This document shows positions 9,545 to 21,900 of a stretch of DNA of 64,000 nt, one piece after another. The stretch is from Arcuatula senhousia (Eukaryota > Mollusca > Bivalvia > Mytilida > Mytilidae): NCBI GenBank assembly GCA_963971305.1, contig OZ020303.1, positions 17,047,184-17,111,183 on the forward strand, in the 5' to 3' direction. The translations under genes and the position numbers were made by a program. The notes under the pieces are model-generated. The model saw only the letters and a program-made list of their open reading frames with translations. It made no database searches and was not told the origin of the DNA. Position 1 is the stretch's first letter; every line of letters starts with the position of its first letter.

Positions 9545-11044
9545 ATGGAAGATAACAAGGAACAAAATGAGTACATGCTGTGCCCCAGACATAAGAAAGA
9601 ATATACACATTTTTGTATTGATGACGATATAGTGTGCTGTGATGATTGTTGTATGGAGAACCATGTCAAATGTAAAAATAAACAAACATTAGAAGCAACG
9701 TTTAGACAAGCTCGGAGAAACTCTTTCCAGGACTCATTTCAGTTTTCAGTGGAAGGCTTTAACCATATCCTTGAAAACGCTAATTGTCTATTGGAAAGTC
9801 GTTTGTCGGAAAGGAAAAAGGTACAGAGTGAAATCGAAAAAGCGACACAGTCAATAAAAGATGCAAAGATGAGAATTGTCAGACAGATCGAAGCATTAGA
9901 AACTCTATTGTTAGAAAATGTTGAAAGACAACAAGAACAAATGATGAAAGAAATAGACGAATACATCAACGATATCAATAGCATAATAGACACAGCCAAT
10001 ATAAGTGTTCTCCAGAGCAAATCAGTAGACAGTAATTTCGAGAGAAAATCCCCTTTGAAGGCTTTTGTTCTAGAAAACATAACAAGGAATTGCTTGTTTA
10101 GCTTAGAATCGGACATGATAGCAAAATTTAAAAACTTGATTACCTATGATATTAATTTTAAAGCAAGGGACATTAGGAACAGATCAATGATTTCTTTGGG
10201 ATCTTTCGACGTAAACCATGAAGAATCTTCAAACGAATTCGTACCGTTCTCTCAAAGACAAGCACAAATCCCTATTCTGACTGAAGGAACCATAACGTCA
10301 TACTCATTTGATCGACATTTGAACCTAAAGGGGGAAAATGCTAATATAACAAGCGTCATAGAGGCAAGCAATTGTGCTATTCTTGCAGATACCAAATCTA
10401 ATAGACTTCTAGTTTATATAGACAACAAATTTCGATATCAAATCATATTAGCACACAGACCATGGGATATGGTGTCTCTGACCTCTACATCAATGTTGAT
10501 CCTGACCTCCCATTTTAAAGACGATTTGCAATATGTTGACTTAAAGAAGCAGAAATTATCAAAATCCGTCAATGTTAAAGATTCGAATCAAAGCGGTATT
10601 TCCCTTATAAGAGATAAATTATGTATAGGCAGCAAAGGGAAAATTTTGATTCTTGATATTAACGGACATGTAGACAGAATAATAAATTTAGAATCGGTGG
10701 CAAAGGATTGTAAACCGTTTTACATCATTACGGACAGGGCCGATAACTTTTACTTCACAGACAATAAACGTTTTTATTGCATAAATGACGAGGGAGGGTT
10801 AGTGTTCTCGAAATCTCTTTCTGAGCATGATAGTTTTATGAAGGTTGGCATTGATAACTATAGAAATGTGTATGTCCTTACTCCTAACATTGGGTTACAA
10901 AGATTTAAACATGACGGAACTCTGATTGACATTTTGTTTAAGGACCGAGCAGACCAAATTACCTTCTGTATCGGCCCATCTTGTAAACACATTTACTTAG
11001 CATGGAAGCGGGGCACAAATGTTTCTGTGTATAAGAGAGATTAA
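9545..11044 (+). CDS. TRIM-like B-box / coiled-coil / beta-propeller protein (499 aa)
   Basis: The start is the ATG at 9545 in a strong context (ACAGCCATGG), just after a likely splice acceptor TCTTTCAG at 9522-9529. Upstream in-frame codons look intronic. There is no RING finger. A B-box-like zinc site at residues 13-43 has C13-x2-H16-x7-C24-x7-C32-x2-C35, then H40 and C43, the last ligand being C rather than H. A long coiled coil follows at about residues 60-175 (KKVQSEIEKATQSIKDAKMR), and the C-terminal 250 residues form an NHL-like propeller. Without RING it cannot be a classical E3 ligase by itself; family members are thought to act as scaffolds or sensors, often in innate immunity. It is the complete sister of the fragment at 2-592. 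A 5' non-coding exon probably lies upstream. Confidence 0.85.
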   Translation: MEDNKEQNEYMLCPRHKKEYTHFCIDDDIVCCDDCCMENHVKCKNKQTLEATFRQARRNSFQDSFQFSVEGFNHILENANCLLESRLSERKKVQSEIEKATQSIKDAKMRIVRQIEALETLLLENVERQQEQMMKEIDEYINDINSIIDTANISVLQSKSVDSNFERKSPLKAFVLENITRNCLFSLESDMIAKFKNLITYDINFKARDIRNRSMISLGSFDVNHEESSNEFVPFSQRQAQIPILTEGTITSYSFDRHLNLKGENANITSVIEASNCAILADTKSNRLLVYIDNKFRYQIILAHRPWDMVSLTSTSMLILTSHFKDDLQYVDLKKQKLSKSVNVKDSNQSGISLIRDKLCIGSKGKILILDINGHVDRIINLESVAKDCKPFYIITDRADNFYFTDNKRFYCINDEGGLVFSKSLSEHDSFMKVGIDNYRNVYVLTPNIGLQRFKHDGTLIDILFKDRADQITFCIGPSCKHIYLAWKRGTNVSVYKRD

Positions 11045-12590
11045 TTAAAAAAAATAAAAAAATTAAAAAAAAACCTTTAGAATATTAAACCAAACACATT
11101 TTTAAATCATGGAAGGGTTGATTTTGTTTTATTGCTTTTCATAACTTGCTTTGAGTGATTTGAAATGATTGTTTTGCAGATTTATAAGATTTACATTAAA
11201 GTCTTTCTACGATATGTAAACTAGACATGCTGATTGGGTTTTAATAGTCCTGACTATAGGCTAGAAGCCTCTGCAGCGACTATTTAGACTCGTCCAGTCC
11301 ATGACACCCCACAGCAAGTGTTAAATGCTCCAGAGTATCCTTTGTTGTCGCTGGAACAGGGTCCGTCTTGAATCACGGGGAAGTACTGGTCGGAAATCTC
11401 AAGACTGTAAAAATAGACAAATAGGTTGCTGCCAATATACAAGAGACCAAAACAGAAACAAAAATCGTAAAATTATAAGCTTTGTATTGTTTTCTATCTT
11501 GGATATTTTATCATCCTCCCTTTGATAGTTATTATAGAAATAAGCTGCTTTCTATGTTCGGAAATAGCTTCTATTTTTCTCGCATTATTGTATAGAAGAT
11601 TTGACGTTTATTTTGAGACACAAAGTATCAAAGCTCAAGTAAAACTGTGGACTTGGTTATGCTGTGTTTCATATCTGAAAACCAAAAGTATTGGAAAAAG
11701 GTACCTCTACCCACCCTAAAAAAATTAATTAACACAATCGCAAATCAAGTGGAGTACAAAGAACAAAAACTATTTTAAATTAAGACAATCGGAAAATGTA
11801 AAATATTTCATTTGTTCATTTCGTGTGTTTGTGCTTGTAATTACCACGGTACCGTTTGTTCCAATACCAGCGGTTATTGAATCATAGAATTACAAAGTGT
11901 GTAGAACAAGCTGGTTATGCTGTATACAAATATATAAAGGCTAACCCCGTCATGTGCAGCGTTTAAATAAAAGCATTACAAACACAAAATCAAATTCAAA
12001 TTGCCACAAGGACATTAAAACTAAAATATATAATTGAGTACGCTTTATTTCAAGTTAAGGAGAGAACAAAGTTGGACAACAAAACTTTAGAGATGACAAA
12101 AACTGGTGTCTATCCCGGTGGAATACTGGTAGAATAGTAGAAGTGATCCAGAACCTGAAACAAAGTAAAGTGGTATCAGATTCTTGTCATGCTTTTCTTG
12201 TCATGTTGTAAATACTTTCATAAATTAATTTATGATTTGATCAAAGTAAATCTTTTCCAATTTAGTACGTCATGCACATAAAATGTTGAGAGAAGAACTT
12301 TATCGTTTAGATTTAAAAAGTACAACAATCAATGAATTTTGCTTGCCTGCCGAACGTTTCGTCTATAATACGCTATATCCAAACGATTTAAAATGCTAAT
12401 AACTATACGAATACGAAAAGTATATAAAGAACAATAAAACCAAAATCAACGGAATGGCAAAATTGTTTGAAATCTCAGATAGATTGCAAAAATTATATAG
12501 ATCTTACATAATATTTCTTTGTGCGATTTGTTTAAGAATATAAACGGGAAAATCTAGGTTATTTTACAGTTTTAAAACTACATAAGAATA
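10453..12590. repeat. Right copy of segmental duplication
   Basis: Collinear with 1-2190 (see that entry). The order is the same: propeller C-terminus, 3' flank, antisense small ORF, and the conserved non-coding blocks. The homology ends at about 12590 (ACATAAGAAT), and the palindrome found at this point in the left copy is absent here. From 12596 to 12941 I see no gene or element. Confidence 0.85.
11285..11505 (-). pseudogene. Decayed copy of the 78-aa small ORF
   Basis: This aligns with 821-1057. The ATG has become ATA, and 14 bp are missing inside the hydrophobic segment (GGTCTC joins TTGTATATTGG directly), which shifts the frame. The C-terminal half (GPCSSDNKGYSGAFNTCC) is nearly unchanged, with one R-to-G difference. 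Confidence 0.5.
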
Positions 12591-12941
12591 GTCATAAAGT
12601 GAAAGTGTACGTGTTCGGAATATTTTCAAAAGTAAATATAAGTAAAGGTAAAGTTATAAACACGTATTTAAACATGTTTATGTCAGTTCTTACTGCGTTG
12701 GCAATAACAAATTACCGTCTTTTTACGTGCGTATTTAGAACACGAAAACAGGAAGGGAAAGCCAAACACTCGTTGACGCATACTGCTTTATTTGTTGTAT
12801 GTATTTTTTTTTCTTTTACTTAGACCACGAGAAATGCCTTAATCAAAAGTTTACTTAAACTAAAAAAATATATATATTAAAAGAAAATTCCACACTAGGC
12901 ATTTGGAGTCCAATACTTACAGACAAATCTAGTTGAAGATG

Positions 12942-15900
12942 TTACACACAGGAAGATGACCAAGTACAAGTAAGGAAGCTGGGACACCATTCTAATCCGG
13001 GAGGGCAAGACAAAATATAACCTGTCCCAACAGTCGAACACTGGAGGAAGTTGGATGGGCAACTCGTCGGGAAGTAGAACTTTCTTTGGGTCAAGGCCGA
13101 AGCACAGACGGTTCTTATTGCTGAAAGGAAAAATAATCCAACTAGTTTCAAATGCTAAAAGTCTAGAATTTCACTAGGCAGATTGAATTTCGCAACCTCT
13201 CAGAACCTGTTTGAGTCTTGAGCAATAGATGATCAGTACATATTTTTCAAAAAAAAAATTTAAAACATCATTATCATTTCAAAATTGCTTTAATTGATTC
13301 ATATTAAAAGATGCTGCTTGTTCAAAGATTTAGAATCTGTTATAAATATGGACATAAAATATCTATAAGAAACTTCTAAAGCTTTTGTTTTGTTAATATC
13401 CAAATCTATCATATATATAAACAGACCTCAATTTAGATCAAAGTATCCATTTTGTTTCATTTTATGTCTTTTCTCACCTTTTGAATCCAAAGCCGTGCTA
13501 CAAGAGTCATCTAGTCTTATGTTTCCAGATTTGTCAAAGGCTTGTGGTGTAGTTGTCGGAACTGTTGTGGCTTCAGTCGTTGGAATTGTTGTTTCCACAA
13601 TTGGTTGCGTTGTTCCCTCTGTTGTTTGCATAACTGTTGTCTCTTCAGGCTCTCCTTTGTTTTAATGATTCATTAATTAAGTTAATAAATTATATGTTCA
13701 ATGAATATAGAAACATTGTAAAGCTGTCTCGACAACTTTTACACAGCTCCAAATGTTTTTTTTTATTACTAGTATTCCAAATACCGAAACGACAAAGACA
13801 AAATCGGTAGACTAAAAAATTATCACAAAGAAACAAACAAGACAACAAACAAACATAACCACACATAGCAACTAAACCGCATCTAGCAACGTGAACCCAA
13901 GTCGAAACGAGAGTGAAATCAGGTGCTCCGGAAGAGTAGGCAGTTCCTGTCTGCTATAGCACACCTGTGACATTTCCAAAGATAGATTTAATGTTGGTCA
14001 AATCTAGAAAGGATAACATTACCAAACTCTATGTCAAACCAACATCTGTGAGATAGAAATCCCGTATTTGTCTACGATGTTTACATCTTCCGTAAAATTT
14101 CTTGAGTGATGACAACCTGGGCTTGTCAGTCGTATTGCTCTATAAAGGAAGCCGTAATACTCCCCACATGCTCTGAGATAAAGAATCAATTGTGATATGT
14201 TATCATAAACTAGACTAAATATCAACCGTGAGGGTATATTTAAGGACTACTTACCATCTACAACAAGGGTAGAACATGTTTGGTTTGATGACTGTCTAAA
14301 AAAAATGACAAAATTTTTATGCTTACACTGATTTTAAACTTTTTTTTTTTCTTTTTTCAATGGTGTTGTTGAAAATGTCTTTTTTGTTTTGCGTTTCTTC
14401 CTGTTGTTCTCGTTCATGTTAACTGGTTTAGTCGTTTCTCTTTCGGTCTTTTGACACTCGAATGCCCCATTGGTGCCGCTTTGCTTCTTTTGATCACCAT
14501 AAGATGAAGCTGAATTATATGGAAATAGAAATGGCTATTATTATTATTTCTTAGGTTGCGCGCATATCTCTAATTTTTCAGTGCAATAACAGCCACGTTA
14601 CTATAGTTACCCAGACTCGTCGACAGCCGAGTAACAAATGATATGACTACCAGCTTGGTCAGGCGTCGGCGTCCACGTTATATTAACTGCATATTCTACC
14701 CCGGATGTACCGTAACGGAAAACCTCTGACTTCTTTGTACCTTTTGGGGAAATGGTGTTGATTTCTGTTATTCTGCAAGTTAGGATATTTCATAAAATAT
14801 AATAGAAATTGTTTGTTTATTTCAATTCAAACTGCATTCCACCATAACCCAAAATCACCTGTGTAGTATATAAAAATGAAATTGGAAGTCATATCGCAAT
14901 TTAGTCAAAAAAGATATGAAATTATCAGTGTAAATTTCAAAATTATCGAAACCCTATGGTATTTCATGTCCTGGTTTGATCTAAGTAAGTATTTTGGTTT
15001 CACAAGTTTCGGTATATTTTTGGTTTTATTGTCATTTTATTTATTCCTAGAAGTATTTGACATTTTCAAGTTTGGGGGTGATGCCCCTATTATGAATCTT
15101 GAATATACGAAAGCCGTGTCGTGTGTAGGAAATTCATTGTAGTGCTGGACGTCTGATTCTGGGAAGGCTGTGTGCCATTCTTATGAAAGAAATCTATTTT
15201 TAAACTGATTGTGGTTCGGTTTGGTAAATGATAAAAATACATGTATTAATAATAGATTATAATAACAATAAATAAATAGATATGAAATAATCATTTCCCT
15301 TTCCTGTTTGTGTCTTTAAACGACATATGAGCATATGTTGTGATAATCAGACATTGCAAACAAAATGATCAATCCCAAAATGTCAAAAAACCAGACCTAC
15401 ACATAGGGTGAAAGCCTATCTACTGAAAACACCTACACACAATACAACTGACATGGAACATACATTTCAAAAGGAATAGTACTAGTAGGTTGCACTAGGT
15501 TTAATAAAACTGCAAATCGCGTTTTTTATAGTTCTGTGATGACTATAACAACAACCAAACAAAAAAACTCCTAAAAGACAAGGTCTTACGACTTTGACCA
15601 TGTTATATAATTTGTAGATCTTTATGTGCGTCACCTTATGTACTTTAAATTTTTCAAATATATTATCTTGTATTAATATTTTAAACTGGATTGGGAAACA
15701 AAATTCTTGATTATATCAAGCTCTCTCCAGTTTGCAATTTGCAAGTGTGGCTTTTGTAGTGGCCCCTCGTTGGGCATACTAATTTTTAACTCTACAAAGG
15801 GGTATTTTACGTGAATAGGGTATTACTCCATATACACGGGACAACCTGTTTTCGTCCCTTCCGAAGGACTAGCATCGTTCCTTGAAAACACTCTGGCAAA

Positions 15901-18900
15901 TGGTGTCAAGGAAGAGTCGGATAATTGGTTCATGGTTTTACCCCTGACGAGAATCGAACCACGAATCTTAATGTTAGTAACCCGACGTCCTCACCAATAC
16001 ACCATCGGCTCTTGTAAAATTTGAAGATCTGTTGCTTAATAAGTGCTGAATTAGAAAACAAAATCAAGAAAAAACGGCAATAACCCTTACATCAGTGGTT
16101 GAATCTTCCTGAAAATTCATGGCTAGTAGATCTGGAAGATCTTTTTACTCTATGCCATAGTTTTGATATAGTTTTTGTATGTAAAGCACACTATTACAAT
16201 TGTCTAATAAAAGAACTAGGCATTGATGGTAATACTTCCGCTAGTGCTACATACACACGGACTTCATTTAACAAAGATGAAATCATAGCCAACCATAGCT
16301 CTTTTATGTCCTCTTTCAATATTCCAATGAAAGAGGAACATAAAGAGTTACCATATTTGTACTGGATACCTAAACTTCACAAAAATCCGAACAAAGAAAG
16401 GTATATAGCTGGATCTTCATCATGTTCAACTACAGAGCTGTCCGTTCAATTAACTAAAATCTTGTCTGCTGTCAAAGAGGGTCAACAAGCATACTGTGAC
16501 ACTATTTATAATCGTAGTGGAATTAACCATATGTGGATTTTGAAGAATTAAAAAGATTTGTTAGATCATTTTAAATCTAGATCATTTTCTGAGGTTCACT
16601 CTTTAAAAACGTTCGATTTTTCAACTTTATACACTACCTTGCCACACGAAAAACTAAAATGTCGCCTGAAAAAACTTCTCGAAAAAGCCTTTTCAAACTC
16701 TAGGAATTTTGTTGTTTTGGGTTATAATTCTACCTTCTTTTCCAAAACATCTTTCAAAGATAAAATTTGTTACACACTGGACCAAGTTTGCAGTATGCTT
16801 GATTTCCTCATTTACAACATATTTGTCACCTTCGGAGGAGAGATTTTTCAACAACAAATCGGCATTCCAATGGGCACAAACTGTGCTCCTCTCGCCGATT
16901 TGTTTTTATACTCTTACGAGACTGAATTTCTTCAGGGACTCGTAAAGAACAAGAAGATAAAAGAGGCAAGGTCATTTAATCTTACATTCAGATATATTGA
17001 TGATGTCCTTTCTGTCAATAACACTTCATTTGGTAGATGGATTCCTTCAATATATCCTCCGGAATTGGAGATTAAAGAGACAATCGAATCAAATTGCTTC
17101 ACGTCTTTCTTGGATTTGCACCTCGAATTTGACCCAGATGGTCATCTCAGTACAAAAATTTACGATAAACGAGACGATTTTAATTTTCAAATTATTAATT
17201 TTCCTAATCTACAGAGCAATATACCTACTTCTCCTGCATACGGTGTTTATATTTCACAACTTATTCGATATGCCAGAGCTTGCACACATTTCACAGATTT
17301 TTTGATCAGACACCGATTTCTTCGTGACCGACTTTTGGAGCAGGGCTATAAGAAAATACGTCTCATACGATCACTAAAAAAAATCTTTCTTCGTTATCAG
17401 CCACTAGTAGAAAAGTTCAAAATTGAGTAAAAAGATATGATTGTTAATTGTTTTTATTAGTGTTTGACTGGTCTGCTGTACTGAGATGATCACCTCAATC
17501 TCCTTATTGTTTCTCACAACTATGTTGTGTTCTATGGTCATTACCGGATCCTAAGATCGCGATGAAAGAGGGAGGTTTGGCGCCATAAAACCTGGTTTAA
17601 CCCACCATTTCGTTTGAAATGCCTGTACCAAGTCAGGACCATTGCGATCCACCAATTCTCCGGTATGACTGATTCGTTTTTGTCATTTTCTCTGGACTAT
17701 GAGATTGATCATTCAAGTTCGGTAGTTTTGTTATTACCTTTATTTGATATCTGTAACTGTTTTTGACCTTTGGCCAGGTAAGCTAAAATACTTCGTATAA
17801 TATTGAACTAACTTGGTTTTGGTTGAACTACTCTGGGCCACCAAAGTTTCTTCAATAGTAGATCCGGAGGCAACTTGCTTTGTTGTTCCATCTTGTAATG
17901 TGTTGGAAGTCGGTAAAACCGGCCCTGACGTACACGAATCGTTAGCAGAAATATGAACCATAAATTGGAGAGGTATACTACTTAGAGGTTTGGTATCCGA
18001 AGGAGATTTGAAATCCTCAATCTGAAGTGCAACTGCATACCAACCAGGCGAACCGGTAGCATTGTACTGTAATGTGCATCCATTCTGGAAATAATGTTAG
18101 ATTGTAAAAAAAGGTTTAAATGGGGTACTTGGAATTTTAAATATCGACATCGGATATAAGTTTTGACCATTTGTAATTAAGTAATAGTGCAATGATACTA
18201 ATCTGGCAACGCATCGTTGATATTTCTTAAATGAAGAACAAACAAAACGTTTTATATCGCAGTACATGGTTCTTCTATTTCAGTTTGGTAAAATTTCAAG
18301 TTTTGAAAAAAAATGACTAGCGATTGCATTGCATGAATTCTATATATAAACATTTCATTCTATAACGTTTTTCACATACCTCATCAAGATTAGAACCAGG
18401 TAAAGCCTGACACACACCGCCACATTCATTTTTAGCACTTAAAGCCCATCTACAGCGGACTGTATCCTTATCGTCATCGGCAACTTAAAAGAAAAATAAC
18501 TGTGCACTTGTGTATTGAGGTTTTCAATTTTACAATGACAAATATCAAAGGACTCTGTGTTGGGTACATTAAGTCTAGGATAAGAGAAAATTCGTTCAAC
18601 AATACAAACTATTTACCGAAAGCAGTGAAATTTTGAACACCAAAGTAGGAGTGCTGGATCGAGTCTTAAAGATTAGTCGACTTTTATAATAATTGAAATA
18701 GTTAACTCTTCCTTGTAACCAATGCCGAAGATGACGATGTAAACGGGATTTGAGGCTTCTATCAAAATTATATGAAATCGATATTACCTGGGATTCGCAA
18801 TCTGTAGTTGCATCCTTGAATGAATCTAACAATGGGCTGCATAGCCGTAACTGGAGACGAATTGATCTTCCCTGTGTCAGTCCTTATATTCGTGTCAACA

Positions 18901-21900
18901 TAGGTAAAAAGGCGCCATCCACTGCCACCAGTAACCAATGGTATCCAACAACAGCTCTGATATCTAGAATGCAAAACATAACAGGTAAAATGTCTTTAGA
19001 ATCATACATGGCAAGATGCGTAATGCATAACTCTAGCGTATTTTCAGATTAGTATGTCAATCACATTACAATATAATGCTTGTATCAATAGAACTCGTCT
19101 GAATGATCAAGTTGGCTTGCTAGTTTTTTTTTTTTTTTTTTGTTTTTTTTTTTTTTGAGGGGGGGGTGTTTTTTATTATATGCATTTTATTTAAACCACG
19201 GGCCAATTGCAAAAAGGCGAGTGGCGCCTACTGGCCCTGTTGAAGGCTGCTGGTGGTAGTCCATTGTGGTTTTTCGAAATTATCCCTTGTTATGTGAGCT
19301 GTGTCACGTATACTATTTATATACTACTTATTCCATATCTTGTTATTTTCTATTGCAACAGATTGAAACATATTTCAAAGCAGTCCCTTGTATACTTTAC
19401 TATATATTTTAACACTGAAAAATCAACAAAACTTACCCTATTTCAAAAGTTGTATTTGTTGTTAATGGCAAAGTATAGTTAACTGTTCTCATTCCAGTTG
19501 ACCAGTCTTCAGCCACGCTGAAATCGGTGCAGTAATAGGACATTGATGTAATGCTATCATAGCATCCACTAAAGCACTGAAGACTTCCTTCCCCGCTTAC
19601 AAGACCCCCATTATCAATCATGCTGTCATCACAATAATGACTTGGTACACTTCTTCTAAATGCAACTCGGTAAGATATGTCAATCTGCAAGTAACAAAAA
19701 GATTAAAAGGTCCTCCTCATAGATTTATGCATGGTATTAAACCGAATATGAGAGAAATTTTAATATTCACAGATATAGAAACTGGTATCTTTTCTTGTAA
19801 TAACAGGAACCGAATGTAGCAAATGGTTTCAAGCTAAGGTTGAAACCAAACATATATTATTTAAGCTCATTTCTATTGCATTACGACGTAGCCGTGGTTT
19901 CGTGGCTCTTTTTAACCACTGTCTCTAGTTTAAACATATTCATTTCGAAAAAAAAATGACAAGCAGCATAACACATTACAAGAAAAAAAACCCATAAACA
20001 ATGATACTAGATACTTAATTAAACCCGTCTCTCATAAGCGATAATACTATAGCTAGCTAGCCGCTAGATATATTCTTGACTTATTGGTGTGCAGTCTAAT
20101 ATCTAGTGGTATTCAATTATCTCCCCTGCAGAAAACAGCTAATGTGTTTTTAAATTTTTAACGATGACAACAACGATGGCGACGCATTATAAACAATCTT
20201 CAATTTTCATTTATTACGCATGGATATGACTACTATCATATACGTTGGACATGTTATGTTATTAACGAATCTTTTCTGTTGCGTAAACAGTTGTTTATAA
20301 GGTCAACAAAAGTGCATTTTTTAACAAATCGAGTGAAACTTATTGGCCGTTGGAAAAAATTAAAATGTCAACTCAACCTTTAAAAAATCGCACAAGGCGT
20401 AATACCTGCAGTACATTTTCGAAACTTGTGGGAATGTTAGGTTATTACCTTTTCTTTCGACAGATATTAGTTTGAAAATTATATTTTACTGTTATCATAT
20501 AACGATCCATTTGAATTCAATGTGTAACTATGAAAAACTTTCAAGGGACACAACCAAGTTCTATCTTTAATAAATTATAAACATGATAAATGGGAGGCAT
20601 TCCTATTTTTAAAACGGATGACTGAATATTGAATTGGACATTTACTCCAATACAATGCAAATTCACATACTGTTGATCCCAATTTACGGATACCGGTCAA
20701 AAAGGTAAACATGTTCTATGACATAATCGAATTCAACAGGTAAATCGTGTACTTTTAAAAAGAAGGTTGTCAAGACGGACTAGAAAAATAGGTCTTTTTC
20801 TTAATTTTATTTTGGCTTTACCTCTTGCAGTACATGTCTGAAAATTTGCAGATGGGAAGATATACATTTAAACAAATAGTGTGATTTTTTTCAATTTTTT
20901 ATATAAAAGTTAAAGTTGTGCGATCCATTTCAGTTTGCACCGTATGCATTTCATAAATATCCACATAATAACATGCATTAAAATGCAATCTGTTACTTTT
21001 AAAAACTCTTTTTAATTCAAAAAAGTTTATTTTATCAGCATAACTTAAAATTGGAAGAAATTTTGTACTAAAAAGAACTTTTGATTCACTTGACAACCAG
21101 GATAAACATTCGAATTGACTTTCCTATCTTTTCCGATGAAGAGCTCACATTCTATTGTTTAAATACCACCGGTTTTCGGACTGTGTGTTTCTGCGATGTG
21201 AAGGAATTAAGCAGATGTCAAAAAGCTGATGGTTGTGTTTTCTTGAAATTTGTACAATCTATTTGATTTGCGTACGAAACAGTTTCAAACATTACATAAA
21301 AAGACACATGATGGGTCGTAGTAAAATAACAATCACATAGATTTTGACTTGAAGAAAAGTCATCCTGATGTATGGACGTAAATGACAATAATGAAACGTT
21401 TTAGGGTGTAGGGGGATTTTGAATTGTCGAATCATATTCTTTGATTTTTTGACAAATAAGGTTTACCTTGAAGAAAATATTCAATTTACCGCTTTGTGTT
21501 ACAACTTTTTAAGTCACCCAGAAGCTATTCAAAACATCATTTCGGTCTGATAGGAACCGCTTGGGGGGAAGTGATAGGCACCACTTGGATTTTTTTTATA
21601 GCGACCGCTTGGAGGTATTGATGGTTTATTCCTAATTGTCCCACATTTTAAAAATATGCTATTCCTAATTGTCCCACAATATGAGTTCCGATTGTCCCAC
21701 ATTTTTGTTCTAGGTAAATAATTCTTAGATAAACCAAAAAAATGTTTTTATAGTTATTAAAACATAATTGATGTTAAAAAAATCAGAAAAAATGTTGCAA
21801 GACTTAAAATGTTAAAAAAAAATATATATTATATCTTTAAAAGTGCAACTAGAATATATAATATCAAAATAATTATTTTTTAATTTAGTTTACCAATTTA

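Noticed and set aside
13390..13665. Plus-strand ORF rich in valine
   Set aside because: It is the antisense of the Thr/Pro-rich exon 8 of gene A.
15940..16014. Possible functional tRNA gene
   Set aside because: A and B boxes are present, but stems do not pair as in a real tRNA and a SINE core follows directly.
17740..17961. Gene A exon 5 extended as an ORF to 17740
   Set aside because: The frame continues past the splice donor at 17812, but alignment with genes B and C and the GTTAGT donor place the exon end at 17813.
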